64,000 nucleotides of DNA from Ensifer sp. USDA 6670 (GCA_000421085.1 ATWE01000001.1:496001-560000); one strand, 5' to 3'; positions 1-8,627 are shown, counted from the first letter of the stretch. A program made the numbers and translations. The notes: generated by a model not told the origin, from the sequence alone.

Positions 1-1
1 C

Positions 2-793
2 CGCATCGAAGGCGAAGCAAGCTGGCCCTCCGATCGGAGGAACGACGTGCTCCTATGGGGTGACTCCCATGCAGGGGCGCTTTTGTCGGGCCTCGATTTC
101 CTGATGGACGGCCGGAAACGAGGCGGCGCGGTCGCCTTCAAGGGCGCATGCCCGCCGATCCTCGGCGTGCGGCGGGTGGATCAGAAACACAGTCGTGATT
201 GCGTCGCCTTCAACGAGGCCATCATGGCGATGCTGGAACAAACCAGTGATTTTCCGATCGTCGTCCTCAGCGCACGTTGGCCGCTCGCAGCGAACGGCAA
301 GCGATATCCCGGCGAGACGGGACGCCCCGCAATCCTCGACCGTCTGGACTTCGAGGAGGCGAGCCACGGCACCGCCGGAAACTACGAGATTTTCAAGAGC
401 GAGTTTTTGAGGACGGTCCGGGAGATCCGCGACACCGGGCGGCGCGTCGTCATCGTGGATGGGATACCGGAGATCGGCTGGTCTGTTCCGCACGCGCTGG
501 GGCTGCACCGCCTTATCGACGCCGACCTGCCGCCTCCGCCAACGCGGCAGGCGGTAGATGCACGCAGCGCCAAGGCCAATTCGGTCCTGGCCATTGCCGA
601 CGAGGACCTGGGCGTACAGCGCGTCAGCGCCGTGCCGCTCCTCTGTGATCCGGTCTGCGCTGTCGAGAAGAACGGCATCCCCCTGTATTCCGACGACGAC
701 CACCTTAGCGTTTTCGGGGCGATGACCGTTGTGCCCAGGATGTTCAAGGACCTCATGCCGAGCGAGACCAATCGCCGGTTCAGGCCCGGCTAG
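2..793 (+). CDS. Acyltransferase-type SGNH domain protein, 5'-truncated by the window edge
   Basis: The frame is open to the left edge, so only the last 263 codons are present and the true start lies outside. The visible part is an SGNH-hydrolase-like domain: GDSHA at 59-73 holds the nucleophilic Ser, and DDDHLS at 692-709 holds the Asp/His pair of the last block. This is typical of the C-terminal domain of OafA-type acyltransferase-3 proteins, which O-acylate surface polysaccharides at the periplasmic face. The membrane acyltransferase part would be upstream and cannot be checked, so a free-standing SGNH protein is also possible. Confidence 0.75.
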   Translation, partial: RIEGEASWPSDRRNDVLLWGDSHAGALLSGLDFLMDGRKRGGAVAFKGACPPILGVRRVDQKHSRDCVAFNEAIMAMLEQTSDFPIVVLSARWPLAANGKRYPGETGRPAILDRLDFEEASHGTAGNYEIFKSEFLRTVREIRDTGRRVVIVDGIPEIGWSVPHALGLHRLIDADLPPPPTRQAVDARSAKANSVLAIADEDLGVQRVSAVPLLCDPVCAVEKNGIPLYSDDDHLSVFGAMTVVPRMFKDLMPSETNRRFRPG

Positions 794-864
794 TGGCATT
801 CCTGGAAAGCCGCGCAGGCGCAGCTCTCTCTATCCGGATTGTCTTGCGCGCTATTCCCCGTCCA

Positions 865-884
865 TGCAATATCCATACATTGCA
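865..884. promoter_or_regulatory. Candidate MocR autoregulatory operator
   Basis: Inverted repeat TGCAAT-N8-ATTGCA, 19 bp before the chosen start of the MocR gene. The spacer holds CATAC, which recurs in the repeats before the next gene (2373-2405). MocR regulators commonly control their own promoter; the assignment is inference. Confidence 0.35.
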
Positions 885-902
885 AGAACTCGAAAGGCTC
901 CG

Positions 903-2321
903 ATGGACGTGGATCGCATGGAGGTTTCCTGGGTGCCGGCGCTCGGCAGGGCGGGAGGGCCGCTGTACCTCGCAATTGCCGACCAGATCGCCGCGGACAT
1001 CGCGGCGGGTCGGCTGGAGGATGGAGTGCGCCTGCCGCCGCAGCGCGCTCTGGCGGCCGCGCTCGGCATCGACTTTACAACCGTCAGCCGAGCCTACAGC
1101 GAAGCGCGCCGGCGCGGCCTGGTCGAAGGTCGCGTGGGGCAGGGTACCTATGTCACGGCTCGGCGGAGGAGCGCCCTACGTCCCTCCTCGGGCGGTCTGG
1201 CGGGCGGCCTGCTTGGCGGTCTCGTCGACATGAGCATGAACCTGCCGCCGCTCTTCGACGACCCGGCCCTGTCGGAGAAAATGTGGGCGGATGTTGCAAC
1301 TCTCGATCAGCGTGGTCCCGAACTACTGATGCGCTATCAGCCCGTCGGGGGCACGGAGCGGGACAGGGCTGCGGGTGCGGGCTGGCTCAAGCCGCGGCTC
1401 GGCGACATTCAAGCCGATCGGTTGGTCGTCTGCACAGGTGCGCAAGGGGCTCTGCTTGCGAGCGTCGGGATGCTGGCGACGAAGGGCGACAGGATCTGCG
1501 CCGAGGCGCTTACCTTTCCCGGCCTCCGCTCACTGGCGGCGCATATGGGTATCGAGCTCGTGAGCGTTGGGATCGACCGCAACGGGATATTGCCCGACGC
1601 CTTCGAGGAGGCGTGCGCCCGGCACAGGCCGAAGGCGCTTTACTGCAATCCGACCCTTCACAATCCCACGACTGCGACGCTTCCGCTCGAACGCCGCGAG
1701 GCGATCGTGGCGATCGCACGCCGCCACGGCGTGGTCGTAATCGAGGACGACGCCTACGGCGCATTGCCCGCGAACCCCGTTCCGCCACTGGCCGCGCTCG
1801 CGCCGGATCTGGTCTTTCACATAGCAGGCCTTGCCAAGTGCCTCTCGCCGGCGCTCCGCATCGCCTATCTGGTCGCGCCTGATCGATCGGCGGCCGTCCG
1901 CCTCGAAGCGGCGATTCGAGCGACAGTCGGCATGACGTCTCCGCTTTCGGCCGCCATTGCCACGCGGTGGCTGGAGGAGGGAACGGCGCAAGCGGTCCTG
2001 GCAGCAATCCGCGCCGAAGCGGGCGCCCGCCAGCAGATCGCGGTCAAGAGCCTCCAGGGCGCCGATCTTCTCGCCGATCGCGAGGGCTTTCATCTTTGGC
2101 TGAAGCTGCCCTCCCGGTGGAACCGCGGCGAGTTCACGGCGCAACTGCGAACGGCCGGGATCGGTGTCGTCGCAAGCGATGCCTTCGCGATCTCCGATCC
2201 ACCGGAAGCCGTCCGGCTCGGTCTCGGCGCTGCGCGGACACGCGACGAACTGCGGCACAGCCTGGACGTCATCGCCGGCCTCCTCGCTCAGTCGCCAGCG
2301 GCCCACAACCACATCGTTTAA
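903..2321 (+). CDS. MocR-family PLP-dependent transcriptional regulator (GntR/aminotransferase fusion)
   Basis: A 472-residue fusion. The N-terminal GntR winged helix (about residues 15-85) has the usual PLYLAIADQIAADIAAGRL start and TTVSRAYSEARRRGL recognition region. A fold-type I aminotransferase domain follows (about 110-465), with the asparagine loop NPTLHNPTT, the Asp/Tyr motif IEDDAYG, and the PLP lysine in GLAKCLSPALR near residue 312. These proteins use PLP or an aldimine as effector rather than for catalysis. ATG 903 is preferred over ATG 864 because it follows GAAAGG and leaves an inverted repeat upstream. The downstream DUF983 gene has CATACAA-type repeats in front of it and may be a target. 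The effector is unknown. Confidence 0.88.
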   Translation: MDVDRMEVSWVPALGRAGGPLYLAIADQIAADIAAGRLEDGVRLPPQRALAAALGIDFTTVSRAYSEARRRGLVEGRVGQGTYVTARRRSALRPSSGGLAGGLLGGLVDMSMNLPPLFDDPALSEKMWADVATLDQRGPELLMRYQPVGGTERDRAAGAGWLKPRLGDIQADRLVVCTGAQGALLASVGMLATKGDRICAEALTFPGLRSLAAHMGIELVSVGIDRNGILPDAFEEACARHRPKALYCNPTLHNPTTATLPLERREAIVAIARRHGVVVIEDDAYGALPANPVPPLAALAPDLVFHIAGLAKCLSPALRIAYLVAPDRSAAVRLEAAIRATVGMTSPLSAAIATRWLEEGTAQAVLAAIRAEAGARQQIAVKSLQGADLLADREGFHLWLKLPSRWNRGEFTAQLRTAGIGVVASDAFAISDPPEAVRLGLGAARTRDELRHSLDVIAGLLAQSPAAHNHIV

Positions 2322-2372
2322 AGGCGTTACTCACGTCCGCAGGTGCTGCGTGGAATTGCCGCGCCCTGCATG

Positions 2373-2405
2373 CATACAATTTATTGTTCTTGTATGGTTT
2401 GTATG
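2373..2405. promoter_or_regulatory. Candidate MocR operator before the DUF983 gene
   Basis: CATACAA (2373-2379) is followed by two direct copies of its complement, TTGTATG (2390-2396 and 2399-2405). Paired direct and inverted half-sites like this are known for MocR regulators such as GabR and PdxR. The site lies about 100 bp upstream of the DUF983 start. That the neighbouring MocR protein binds here is inference. Confidence 0.35.
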
Positions 2406-2501
2406 TCATGTTTTGTGGGTCGCCCAAGGGGCTGGTGCCGGTCCGCGGGAACGTCTCGCAAGCTTGCGGGTTTGCGAGACAGAAGATTGAAAGGAAGAAC
2501 G

Positions 2502-2924
2502 ATGCCGGATCATGCGTGGCCCCCTCTGTCGCCGCTGCATACGGGATTACGCGGTCGCTGCCCCCGTTGCGGCCAGGGGCATTTGTTCGATGGCTTCCTG
2601 ACGCTCAGGCGAGGATGCGAAGTCTGCGGCCTGGACTATTCCTTCGCCGACCCCGCGGACGGGCCCGCTTTCTTCGTCATATGCTTTGCCTGCGTGCCGA
2701 GCGTGTTTCTCGGCGTGTGGCTGGAGGTGCAATACAACGCGCCCCTTTGGGTCCATCTCCTGGTCACCGGGCCGTTCATGCTCCTGACCTGCATCCCGCC
2801 GTTGAGGCCCTTAAAGGGCTGGTTGGTGGCGAGCCAATATTTCTACAAGGCCGAAGAGGGCAGGGTGGCTCGCCGGACTGCGGCCGCCGCGCCGGAGAGT
2901 TCGAGCGAGACCGCCCTGCGCTGA
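2502..2924 (+). CDS. DUF983 membrane protein with double CxxC zinc motif
   Basis: 140 residues, from ATG 2502 after GGAAG. Near the N-terminus are two CxxC pairs (CPRC and CEVC, about residues 20-43), a probable zinc site. Two hydrophobic helices follow (FFVICFACVPSVFLGVW and VHLLVTGPFMLLTCI). This matches DUF983, an inner-membrane family common in Alphaproteobacteria and often near cytochrome oxidase assembly genes; its biochemical role is not established. No oxidase genes are near here. The strongest local association is with the MocR gene upstream. Confidence 0.85.
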   Translation: MPDHAWPPLSPLHTGLRGRCPRCGQGHLFDGFLTLRRGCEVCGLDYSFADPADGPAFFVICFACVPSVFLGVWLEVQYNAPLWVHLLVTGPFMLLTCIPPLRPLKGWLVASQYFYKAEEGRVARRTAAAAPESSSETALR

Positions 2925-3009
2925 ACGCCGACCGCGGCGCTGCCCTCGAATTAGCCGGATCGCAATTTCGAAAGGAAAACCTGCGCGGTTTTCCTGCCGA
3001 CGCATTCAA

Positions 3010-3036
3010 GGAGGCCCGGCTGGTTGCCGGGCCTCC
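3010..3036. terminator. Bidirectional hairpin terminator between convergent genes
   Basis: Perfect 11-bp stem GGAGGCCCGGC / GCCGGGCCTCC with a TGGTT loop, between the DUF983 gene (+) and the reductase gene (-). There is no long T-tract, so strength is uncertain. Confidence 0.6.
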
Positions 3037-3049
3037 CGCTTCCTCATGA

Positions 3050-3937
3050 TCAGTGGACGAGTGCTGGTTTATTCGCCTCCAGGAAAGAGGCGAGATCGAT
3101 CGGGTTCCTGCCGGTAAGGCCGGCGGTGTCGTCGGTAACGATGTCGAAATGTCCTTTGCGGGTATTGGCGTCGAAAGAGACGAGGATCGGGATGAAGAAG
3201 TCCGGCAGACCCGCATTCTTGAGACCGCCGGCCAGTGCTTCGTCGGAGACATGGACGACCTCGAGCTTCTTGCCGGTGGCTTTGGCAACAAGGGCGGCGA
3301 TCTCGCCGGTTGTGAGAGCCTGCGTTCCGGTCAGGGTGTAAGTGCGGCTTTCCGTCGAGTCTGACTGGAGAGCGGCCGCGGCGGCCGCGGCAAGGTCACG
3401 GCGCCCGATATGGGAGATACGGCCGTCGCCGGCGGAGGAGAACCATTGTCCTGCCGCGAGTGCGTGCGGGAGCGACAGGAGGAGGTTTTCCATGTACCAG
3501 GCGTTGCGCAGAATCGTGTAGGGAATTCCCGTCGCCTTGATGGCCTCTTCGGTGCCGAGATGGTCGGACGCGAAAGGGATCACCGAAGCTTCCGGCTGCG
3601 GCATCGACGTATAGAGGATGTGCTTCACCGCCGCCTTCCCGGCCGCCTCGACGGCGGCAAGGTGCTGCTTCAGACGCTTGCCCGGTTCGTTGAGAACATC
3701 CGTCGAAATGATGAGTATGCGGTCAGCGCCGGCGAAGGCCCGCGTGAGCGAGGCCGGATCGTCGAAGTCGGCGGCACGGGTCTCGACGCCGTTCGCTGCG
3801 TAGTCCGCCAGTTTGGCGATGTCCCGGCTGGTGGCGATAATGTCGGCCGGCTTCGTCTTGCCGGATGCCAGGAGGGCATCGAGCACGAGTTTGCCAAACT
3901 TGCCGGCGGCGCCGGTTACGAGCAGTCTTCCAGACAT
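3050..3937 (-). CDS. NmrA/QorB-like NAD(P)-binding oxidoreductase
   Basis: 295 residues. The N-terminal Rossmann motif VTGAAGKFGKLV (about residues 6-17) and the overall pattern match atypical SDR proteins of the NmrA/QOR2 group, which lack the classical YxxxK dyad and act as NADPH:quinone reductases or redox sensors. The start at 3937 follows GAAAGGAAAATC; an upstream in-frame ATG at 3988 has no ribosome site. The gene is divergent from an HxlR regulator, the same arrangement as ytfG/ytfH-type quinone reductase loci, so induction by quinones or electrophiles is a reasonable inference. The substrate cannot be read from sequence. Confidence 0.85.
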   Translation of the reverse strand: MSGRLLVTGAAGKFGKLVLDALLASGKTKPADIIATSRDIAKLADYAANGVETRAADFDDPASLTRAFAGADRILIISTDVLNEPGKRLKQHLAAVEAAGKAAVKHILYTSMPQPEASVIPFASDHLGTEEAIKATGIPYTILRNAWYMENLLLSLPHALAAGQWFSSAGDGRISHIGRRDLAAAAAAALQSDSTESRTYTLTGTQALTTGEIAALVAKATGKKLEVVHVSDEALAGGLKNAGLPDFFIPILVSFDANTRKGHFDIVTDDTAGLTGRNPIDLASFLEANKPALVH

Positions 3938-3972
3938 GATTTTCCTTTCGTTTCCACTCCAGCGTTGTTCAA

Positions 3973-3989
3973 CATGTCCTGTCGACATG
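3973..3989. promoter_or_regulatory. Candidate HxlR operator in the divergent promoter region
   Basis: Inverted repeat CATGTC-N5-GACATG, 35 bp upstream of the reductase start and about 110 bp upstream of hxlR. It is well placed for a dimeric winged-helix regulator controlling both genes. Inferred from symmetry and position only. Confidence 0.45.
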
Positions 3990-4099
3990 AGCTCATCCTG
4001 AAAGTTGGTCTCTTTTTGAGAGTTGCTCTTATCCCGCGATCTGCTAAGAGCTGTAAAGGAGGCAGTTTTTTCTGCCGTGGTTACGGAAAGGGTACCACC

Positions 4100-4504
4100 A
4101 TGAACAGGGCGTCGGGCGCGTTGAAGGGCGAGCGGGTGGCAGTCGTCTGCGGCGTGGCTCTGGATATCGACAATTGCCCGGTGCGGGACGTGATGGACAA
4201 TATCGGCGGCAAGTGGAACTCGCTGATGATTCTGTCGCTCGCCGAAGGTCCTTTGCGCTTCTCGCAGCTCCGGCGACTCATCCCGGACATTTCGCAGCGG
4301 ATGCTGACCCAGACGCTGCGCGATCTGCAGCGTGATGGCTACCTGCGCCGTACCGTCTACCCAACGCAGCCCCCGAGCGTGGAATACAGCCTCACCGATC
4401 TCGGCCGCTCATTTCTTGCTGTCCTAAGAGTTTTCGTCGACTGGTCGCTCGAGAACCACGAGGCCATCCGCCAGGCGCGGGCGGAGTACGACGACGCGCA
4501 ATAG
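4100..4504 (+). CDS. HxlR-family winged-helix transcriptional regulator
   Basis: 134 residues, matching the family. It has the conserved DNCPVRDVMDNIGGKW segment (about 17-32), a helix-turn-helix through RFSQLRRLIPDISQRMLTQ, and a wing with VEYSLTDLG. HxlR proteins sense electrophiles or quinones, often through an N-terminal Cys; Cys13 and Cys20 are candidates. The ATG at 4100 is 38 nt after a strong AAAGGAGG (4055-4062). Between them are a GGCAG-T6-CTGCC hairpin and an 8-codon frame from GTG 4077 that overlaps this ATG by ATGA, so initiation may be translationally coupled. Confidence 0.87.
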   Translation: MNRASGALKGERVAVVCGVALDIDNCPVRDVMDNIGGKWNSLMILSLAEGPLRFSQLRRLIPDISQRMLTQTLRDLQRDGYLRRTVYPTQPPSVEYSLTDLGRSFLAVLRVFVDWSLENHEAIRQARAEYDDAQ

Positions 4505-4680
4505 GCGGATTGCGCCACAGGCCTGTAGTATCGCCACGCTCATGGCAGTCGGTATCGCAATAGGCGCAGCTGCTGGCGCAGCCGTGCGGTCCCGCGCTCG
4601 GCAACGTCGCGCTCGGCATCACGATCGGCATTGCTCTCGGTGCTGCGCTGGGCCTGCCATATCAGCGCCGTTACAGCGCC

Positions 4681-4774
4681 GCGCGTCTTTTCAGACGCGC
4701 AAAGGTCGCTGTAACTCTTTGAATTTGCGCATCGAGCTTTCCGAAAATCGGGTACGATTTTCGGGCCGATGCGC
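4681..4774. repeat. Two-hairpin rhizobial intergenic palindrome
   Basis: First hairpin GCGCGTCT-TTTC-AGACGCGC (4681-4700). The second is nested (4727-4774): outer stem GCGCATCG/CGATGCGC and inner stem CCGAAAATCG/CGATTTTCGG. The first hairpin recurs exactly at 25806-25825. It matches my recollection of RIME-class mosaic repeats in Sinorhizobium. It lies just past the racemase stop codon and may also end that transcript. Confidence 0.7.
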
Positions 4775-4787
4775 TAGTCTGTGCAGC

Positions 4788-5492
4788 TTACTGCCGGTCG
4801 CCAAGCGAGAATTCGACCGCCGCCTCGGCATGAATGGCGGTAGAATCGAAGCCCGGGAGCGGCAGTTCGGCCGGATCGAGAAGCAGGCAGATTTCGGTGC
4901 AGCCGAGAATGACGGCGTCCGCACCCTCCGCCTTTGCTTTCTCGACGAGCCTGATCATTGCCGCGCGCGAGGCGTTCAGTACTTGGCCGGCGCAGAGTTC
5001 GTCGAAGATCACGTTGTGGGTCAGTGTCCGGCCATCGGCATCGGGTACCATCAGGTCGATATCATGTGTCTTCATGCGCTCGGCATAGAAGCCGTGTTCC
5101 ATCGTGTAGCGTGTGGCGAGCAACAGGGGCTTGCGGCAGCCGGCCGCCTTCAGGCGCAGTGCCGTTTCGTCGATGATGTTGATCAACGGGACGCCGACCG
5201 CGGCATCCACCGCGTCGGCAATGAGGTGCATGGTATTGCTGCAGATCAGGATGCAGTCCGCGCCGCCGGCGACGAGCCCGCGGGCAACATCGGAGAGAAG
5301 CAGGGCGGCGTCGTCCCAATGACCGGCTCTCTGCAGGTCGACGATCCCTTGGAAATCAACGGAATGCAGAAGCACTTCCGCCGAATGCAATTTGCCACGT
5401 CGCCTACGCACGGCCTCGTTGACCAAGCGATAATAGACTGCCGAGCTTTCGAAGCTCATGCCGCCGATGAGGCCGATTTTCCGCATTTCCAT
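4788..5492 (-). CDS. Aspartate/glutamate racemase family protein (YgeA-like)
   Basis: 234 residues, PLP-independent racemase fold. Both catalytic cysteines are present: Cys84 in CSNTMH and Cys198 in LGCTEI, which deprotonate and reprotonate the alpha carbon. The N-terminus MRKIGLIGGMSFESS is the family's substrate-binding start. It should interconvert L- and D-forms of aspartate or a related amino acid in the cytoplasm. ATG 5492 follows GGAACGAG; an ATG at 5537 has no ribosome site. It is divergent from an Lrp-type gene, so amino-acid-responsive control is likely. The exact substrate is unresolved. Confidence 0.88.
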   Translation of the reverse strand: MEMRKIGLIGGMSFESSAVYYRLVNEAVRRRRGKLHSAEVLLHSVDFQGIVDLQRAGHWDDAALLLSDVARGLVAGGADCILICSNTMHLIADAVDAAVGVPLINIIDETALRLKAAGCRKPLLLATRYTMEHGFYAERMKTHDIDLMVPDADGRTLTHNVIFDELCAGQVLNASRAAMIRLVEKAKAEGADAVILGCTEICLLLDPAELPLPGFDSTAIHAEAAVEFSLGDRQ

Positions 5493-5643
5493 CGTCTCGT
5501 TCCCTGCTGCTGTGGCCGGTCGGGAACGCTTCGCCACGTTCTCCGTTCCATTGCTAGATTATCGTGCGGGCCCGGTCGCATGTGTTTGCTTGATCGGCGC
5601 TTGGCCAAATTTTAGCAAGCCGTTTGCGCCAAATCCGAATGTT

Positions 5644-5657
5644 CCGAAAAATTTCGG
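5644..5657. promoter_or_regulatory. Candidate Lrp-family operator
   Basis: Palindrome CCGAAA-AA-TTTCGG, 33 bp upstream of the lrp-type GTG start and about 150 bp upstream of the divergent racemase. A central A/T step inside a dyad is usual for Lrp/AsnC sites. Inference from symmetry and position. Confidence 0.4.
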
Positions 5658-5689
5658 CGCACTCTATGGCAAGAGCAAGGAGTCGGAGC

Positions 5690-6154
5690 GTGCTTGACGA
5701 GAGAGACCGGAAGCTGCTCATGCTTCTGCAGCAGGATGCGAGCGTCGCCATGGGCGACCTTGCCGAGAGGGTGAGTCTTTCGCTTTCCGCCTGCTCGCGG
5801 CGCATTCAGCGGCTGGAGGAGGCCGGTTACGTGACCCGGCGCATCGTCGTACTCGACCGGGAAAGGATGGGCGTGCCGACCACGGTTTTTGCGCTGATCA
5901 AGACCGCGCATCACTCCGACGACTGGATCGAAAAGTTCCGCAGGGCGATCAGCGACATTCCGGAGATCGTCGAGGCGCACCGGCTGACGGGCAATTACGA
6001 TTACATCGTCAAGGTGGTTCTGCCGCGGGTCGAACATTACGACGTCGTCTACAAGCAGATCGTGCGGAAGGTGGAGCTTTTCGACGTTTCCGCCTCGATT
6101 TCGATGGAAGTCCTGAAAAGTGGCACGGCAGTGCCCGTCGGTTATGCGGAGTAG
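5690..6154 (+). CDS. Lrp/AsnC-family transcriptional regulator
   Basis: 154 residues with the classic layout: N-terminal helix-turn-helix (LDERDRKLLMLLQQDAS, then LSLSACSRRIQRLEEAGYV) and a C-terminal RAM ligand domain (about 65-145) containing GNYDYIVKVVLP. The GTG start at 5690 is chosen because AAGGAG lies 7 nt upstream and the protein then begins exactly like its relatives. In-frame ATGs at 5666 and 5624 would add an unusual Arg-rich leader. It is divergent from the aspartate/glutamate racemase, the likely target, and probably autoregulated. The ligand is presumably an amino acid. Confidence 0.9.
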   Translation: MLDERDRKLLMLLQQDASVAMGDLAERVSLSLSACSRRIQRLEEAGYVTRRIVVLDRERMGVPTTVFALIKTAHHSDDWIEKFRRAISDIPEIVEAHRLTGNYDYIVKVVLPRVEHYDVVYKQIVRKVELFDVSASISMEVLKSGTAVPVGYAE

Positions 6155-6284
6155 GGCACCGAAACATCCCGCGGAGACCATTCGCGGATGCAATGCAGCC
6201 ATGCCGGGTAAACGCTTGCGCTCCGGCTTGTGGAGTTGAACAGTCTTGGCAGCCAGAGCGGGATGAGGAACAGGACGGAAGACC

Positions 6285-7553
6285 ATGCAGGAAAGACACC
6301 ATGTCGTCGTGGTCGGCGGAGGCTTCGGCGGGCTGCAACTCGTCAACGACCTCAAGGGTGCGCCGGTCCAGGTCACGCTGATCGACCGTCGCAATCATCA
6401 CCTTTTCCAGCCGCTGCTTTACCAGGTGGCGACCACGGTGCTTGCAACCTCGGAGATCGCATGGCCGATCCGCCGGCTCTACCGCGACCGACAGGAGGTG
6501 ACGACGCTGCTCGGCGAGGTAGCAGGCGTCGATACGACTGCGAAGCAAGTGACGCTCGCCCATGGGCAATCGATCCCCTACGACACGTTGGTGTTGGCGA
6601 CCGGCGCAACGCACGCCTATTTCGGCCACGATGAATGGGCGGCGGTCGCGCCCGGGCTCAAGACACTGGAGGATGCGACGACCATTCGCCGCCGCGTGCT
6701 CATTGCTTTTGAGCAGGCGGAAGTGGAGGAGGACCTCGCCAGGCGCAATGCGCTCCTGACCTTTACGATCATCGGCGCAGGGCCGACCGGGGTCGAGCTT
6801 GCGGGCATCATTGCCGAAATGGCCCATAGAACGCTGCCCGGCGAGTTCCGCCGGATCGACACACGTTTGGCCCGCGTTGTGCTCGTCGAAGCCGGTCCGC
6901 GCATTCTTCCCGCCTTCAGCGAGGAGCTTTCCGCCTATGCTTCCCGCGAACTGGAGAAGCTTGGCGTCGAGGTGCTGACGGGCACGCCGGTGACCAACTG
7001 CACCGATCAGGGGGTAACGATAGGCGAGAGCTTCGTCCCGAGCCGGACGCTCGTCTGGGCGGCGGGGGTCCAGGCCTCGCCTGCGGCCAAATGGGTCGGT
7101 GCCGACGCGGACCGCGCCGGCCGCATCAAGGTTGGGCCCGATCTGACCGCGCCGGGTCATCCGGACATCTTCGTCATCGGCGATACGGCATCCGTCATAC
7201 AGGAAGACGGCAAGCCGGTGCCCGGCATCGCGCCCGCGGCCAAGCAGCAGGGAGCCTACGTCGCCCAGGTGATCCGTGGCCGGCTCACGGGCTCGCCGGC
7301 GCCCGGGCCGTTCCGCTACCGGCACCAGGGAAGCCTGGCCACCATCGGCAAGCGCGCAGCGATCATCGATTTCGGCCGGATCAAGCTCAAGGGATCGCTC
7401 GCCTGGTGGATCTGGGGCGTTGCCCACATCTACTTCCTGATCGGTACCCGCAGCCGCTTTGCCGTGGCCTGGAGCTGGCTATGGACCTATCTGAGCGGCC
7501 AGCACAGCGCCCGACTGATAACGCAAAAGGATACGCTTCGGGAGGAGAGGTGA
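6285..7553 (+). CDS. ndh: Type II NADH dehydrogenase (NDH-2)
   Basis: 422 residues. Two dinucleotide-binding motifs are visible: VVVGGGFGGLQL near the N-terminus for FAD and IIGAGPTGVELAG near residue 165 for NADH. LVWAAGVQASP, FVIGDTAS and the quinone-site segment AAKQQGAYVAQVI are NDH-2 signatures. The C-terminal amphipathic/hydrophobic stretch (LAWWIWGVAHIYFLIG) would anchor it to the inner membrane. It transfers electrons from NADH to quinone without proton pumping. It appears monocistronic. Other pyridine-nucleotide oxidoreductases lack this C-terminus, so the call is firm. Confidence 0.92.
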   Translation: MQERHHVVVVGGGFGGLQLVNDLKGAPVQVTLIDRRNHHLFQPLLYQVATTVLATSEIAWPIRRLYRDRQEVTTLLGEVAGVDTTAKQVTLAHGQSIPYDTLVLATGATHAYFGHDEWAAVAPGLKTLEDATTIRRRVLIAFEQAEVEEDLARRNALLTFTIIGAGPTGVELAGIIAEMAHRTLPGEFRRIDTRLARVVLVEAGPRILPAFSEELSAYASRELEKLGVEVLTGTPVTNCTDQGVTIGESFVPSRTLVWAAGVQASPAAKWVGADADRAGRIKVGPDLTAPGHPDIFVIGDTASVIQEDGKPVPGIAPAAKQQGAYVAQVIRGRLTGSPAPGPFRYRHQGSLATIGKRAAIIDFGRIKLKGSLAWWIWGVAHIYFLIGTRSRFAVAWSWLWTYLSGQHSARLITQKDTLREER

Positions 7554-7610
7554 CCGCGGGAGCGGGTCTTCCACCTATTGCCAATGTCGGACGAAAATCG
7601 GACAGTCCCG

Positions 7611-7626
7611 TGAAACGACAGTTTCA
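7611..7626. promoter_or_regulatory. RpiR operator, copy 1
   Basis: Perfect palindrome TGAAAC-GACA-GTTTCA, 11 bp before the chosen rpiR start. The same half-sites with the same spacing recur before the MFS gene at 8628-8643. MurR/RpiR regulators typically bind GAAA/TTTC palindromes, so this is a likely autoregulatory site. Confidence 0.6.
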
Positions 7627-7637
7627 TGAGAGTGCCG

Positions 7638-8480
7638 ATGGCTGCCAAAGAACGATCCTTCCTTGCTCGTGTCCGCGAGATTTTACCGGAGTTGCACCCG
7701 GCCGAGCGGCGGCTTGGCGATTTCCTCTGTGATTTTCCGGGCGAAATTGCGAGCTATTCCGCGCAGGAGCTTGCGGCTCTGGCCCATGTGTCGAAAGCGA
7801 CCGTGTCGCGCTTCGTTCAGCGCCTCGGCTATGAAAACTACGAGGAAGCGCGGCGGCACGCGCGCGCCGACAAGCAGACCGGGTCGCGCCTCTTCCTGGC
7901 GACCGCCACCGATGCCGACGGCCGGCAATCGGTCGCGGCGCATGTCGCCCAGGGCGTCGCCAATCTCGAAGCCACGTTCCTCGCGATCGGCGAGGCTGAG
8001 ATCGATGCGGCTGCCACAGCCATCCTGGACGCCCGCAAAGTGTGGGTCATCGGCTTTCGCGCCAGCCATTCCTTCGCCACCTATCTGCAATGGCAGCTCA
8101 CACAGGTGATCGAAAACATCGCTGCCATTCCCGGAGGCGGGCAGACGCTCGGCGAGCATCTGGTCAGCATCGGGCCCGACGACGTCGTCGTTCTCTTCGG
8201 CCTGCGCCGCCGCGTCGCTCTGATGGAGCAACTCATGGCGCAGGTGGAAAGAACCCAGGCGAGATTGCTCTACATCACCGATGAAGGCGTGCCCCTCCTG
8301 AGCCGCGCGGCTTGGCACTTCCGTTGCCAGACCCTGGCGCCGGGACCGCTTTTCAACCATGTGTCGGTGATGGCGCTCTGCCATCTCCTGACCACACGCT
8401 GCATCGAGACCGCGGGCGTTGCCGGCCGGAACCGGCTGCGCGGCATCGAGGCACTGAACGACACGCTGGAAGAGTTGTGA
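7638..8480 (+). CDS. MurR/RpiR-family transcriptional regulator
   Basis: 280 residues. The N-terminal HTH_6 domain (about 1-80) contains ELAALAHVSKATVSRFVQRLGY. The C-terminal SIS domain (about 120-270) includes VWVIGFRASHSFATYL and PDDVVVLFGLRRR and would bind a phosphosugar-like or related ligand. ATG 7638 is preferred to ATG 7626, which overlaps the operator palindrome. Operator-like palindromes occur before this gene and before the downstream MFS/racemase-like pair, so those two genes are probably its regulon. The effector is presumably the transported compound. Confidence 0.88.
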   Translation: MAAKERSFLARVREILPELHPAERRLGDFLCDFPGEIASYSAQELAALAHVSKATVSRFVQRLGYENYEEARRHARADKQTGSRLFLATATDADGRQSVAAHVAQGVANLEATFLAIGEAEIDAAATAILDARKVWVIGFRASHSFATYLQWQLTQVIENIAAIPGGGQTLGEHLVSIGPDDVVVLFGLRRRVALMEQLMAQVERTQARLLYITDEGVPLLSRAAWHFRCQTLAPGPLFNHVSVMALCHLLTTRCIETAGVAGRNRLRGIEALNDTLEEL

Positions 8481-8627
8481 GCCCGCCCAGTGCAGACCGC
8501 GACGGCCTGGTGCACGGACCGCGCCATCGATAGGCGCCGGCTGGAATACCTTGTTCGGGGATGCTCTGATCCAAGCCTGCCGGAAGGGCAGGAATTCCTC
8601 TCCGTCGCCCTTGCGGATTCAGGGCTA

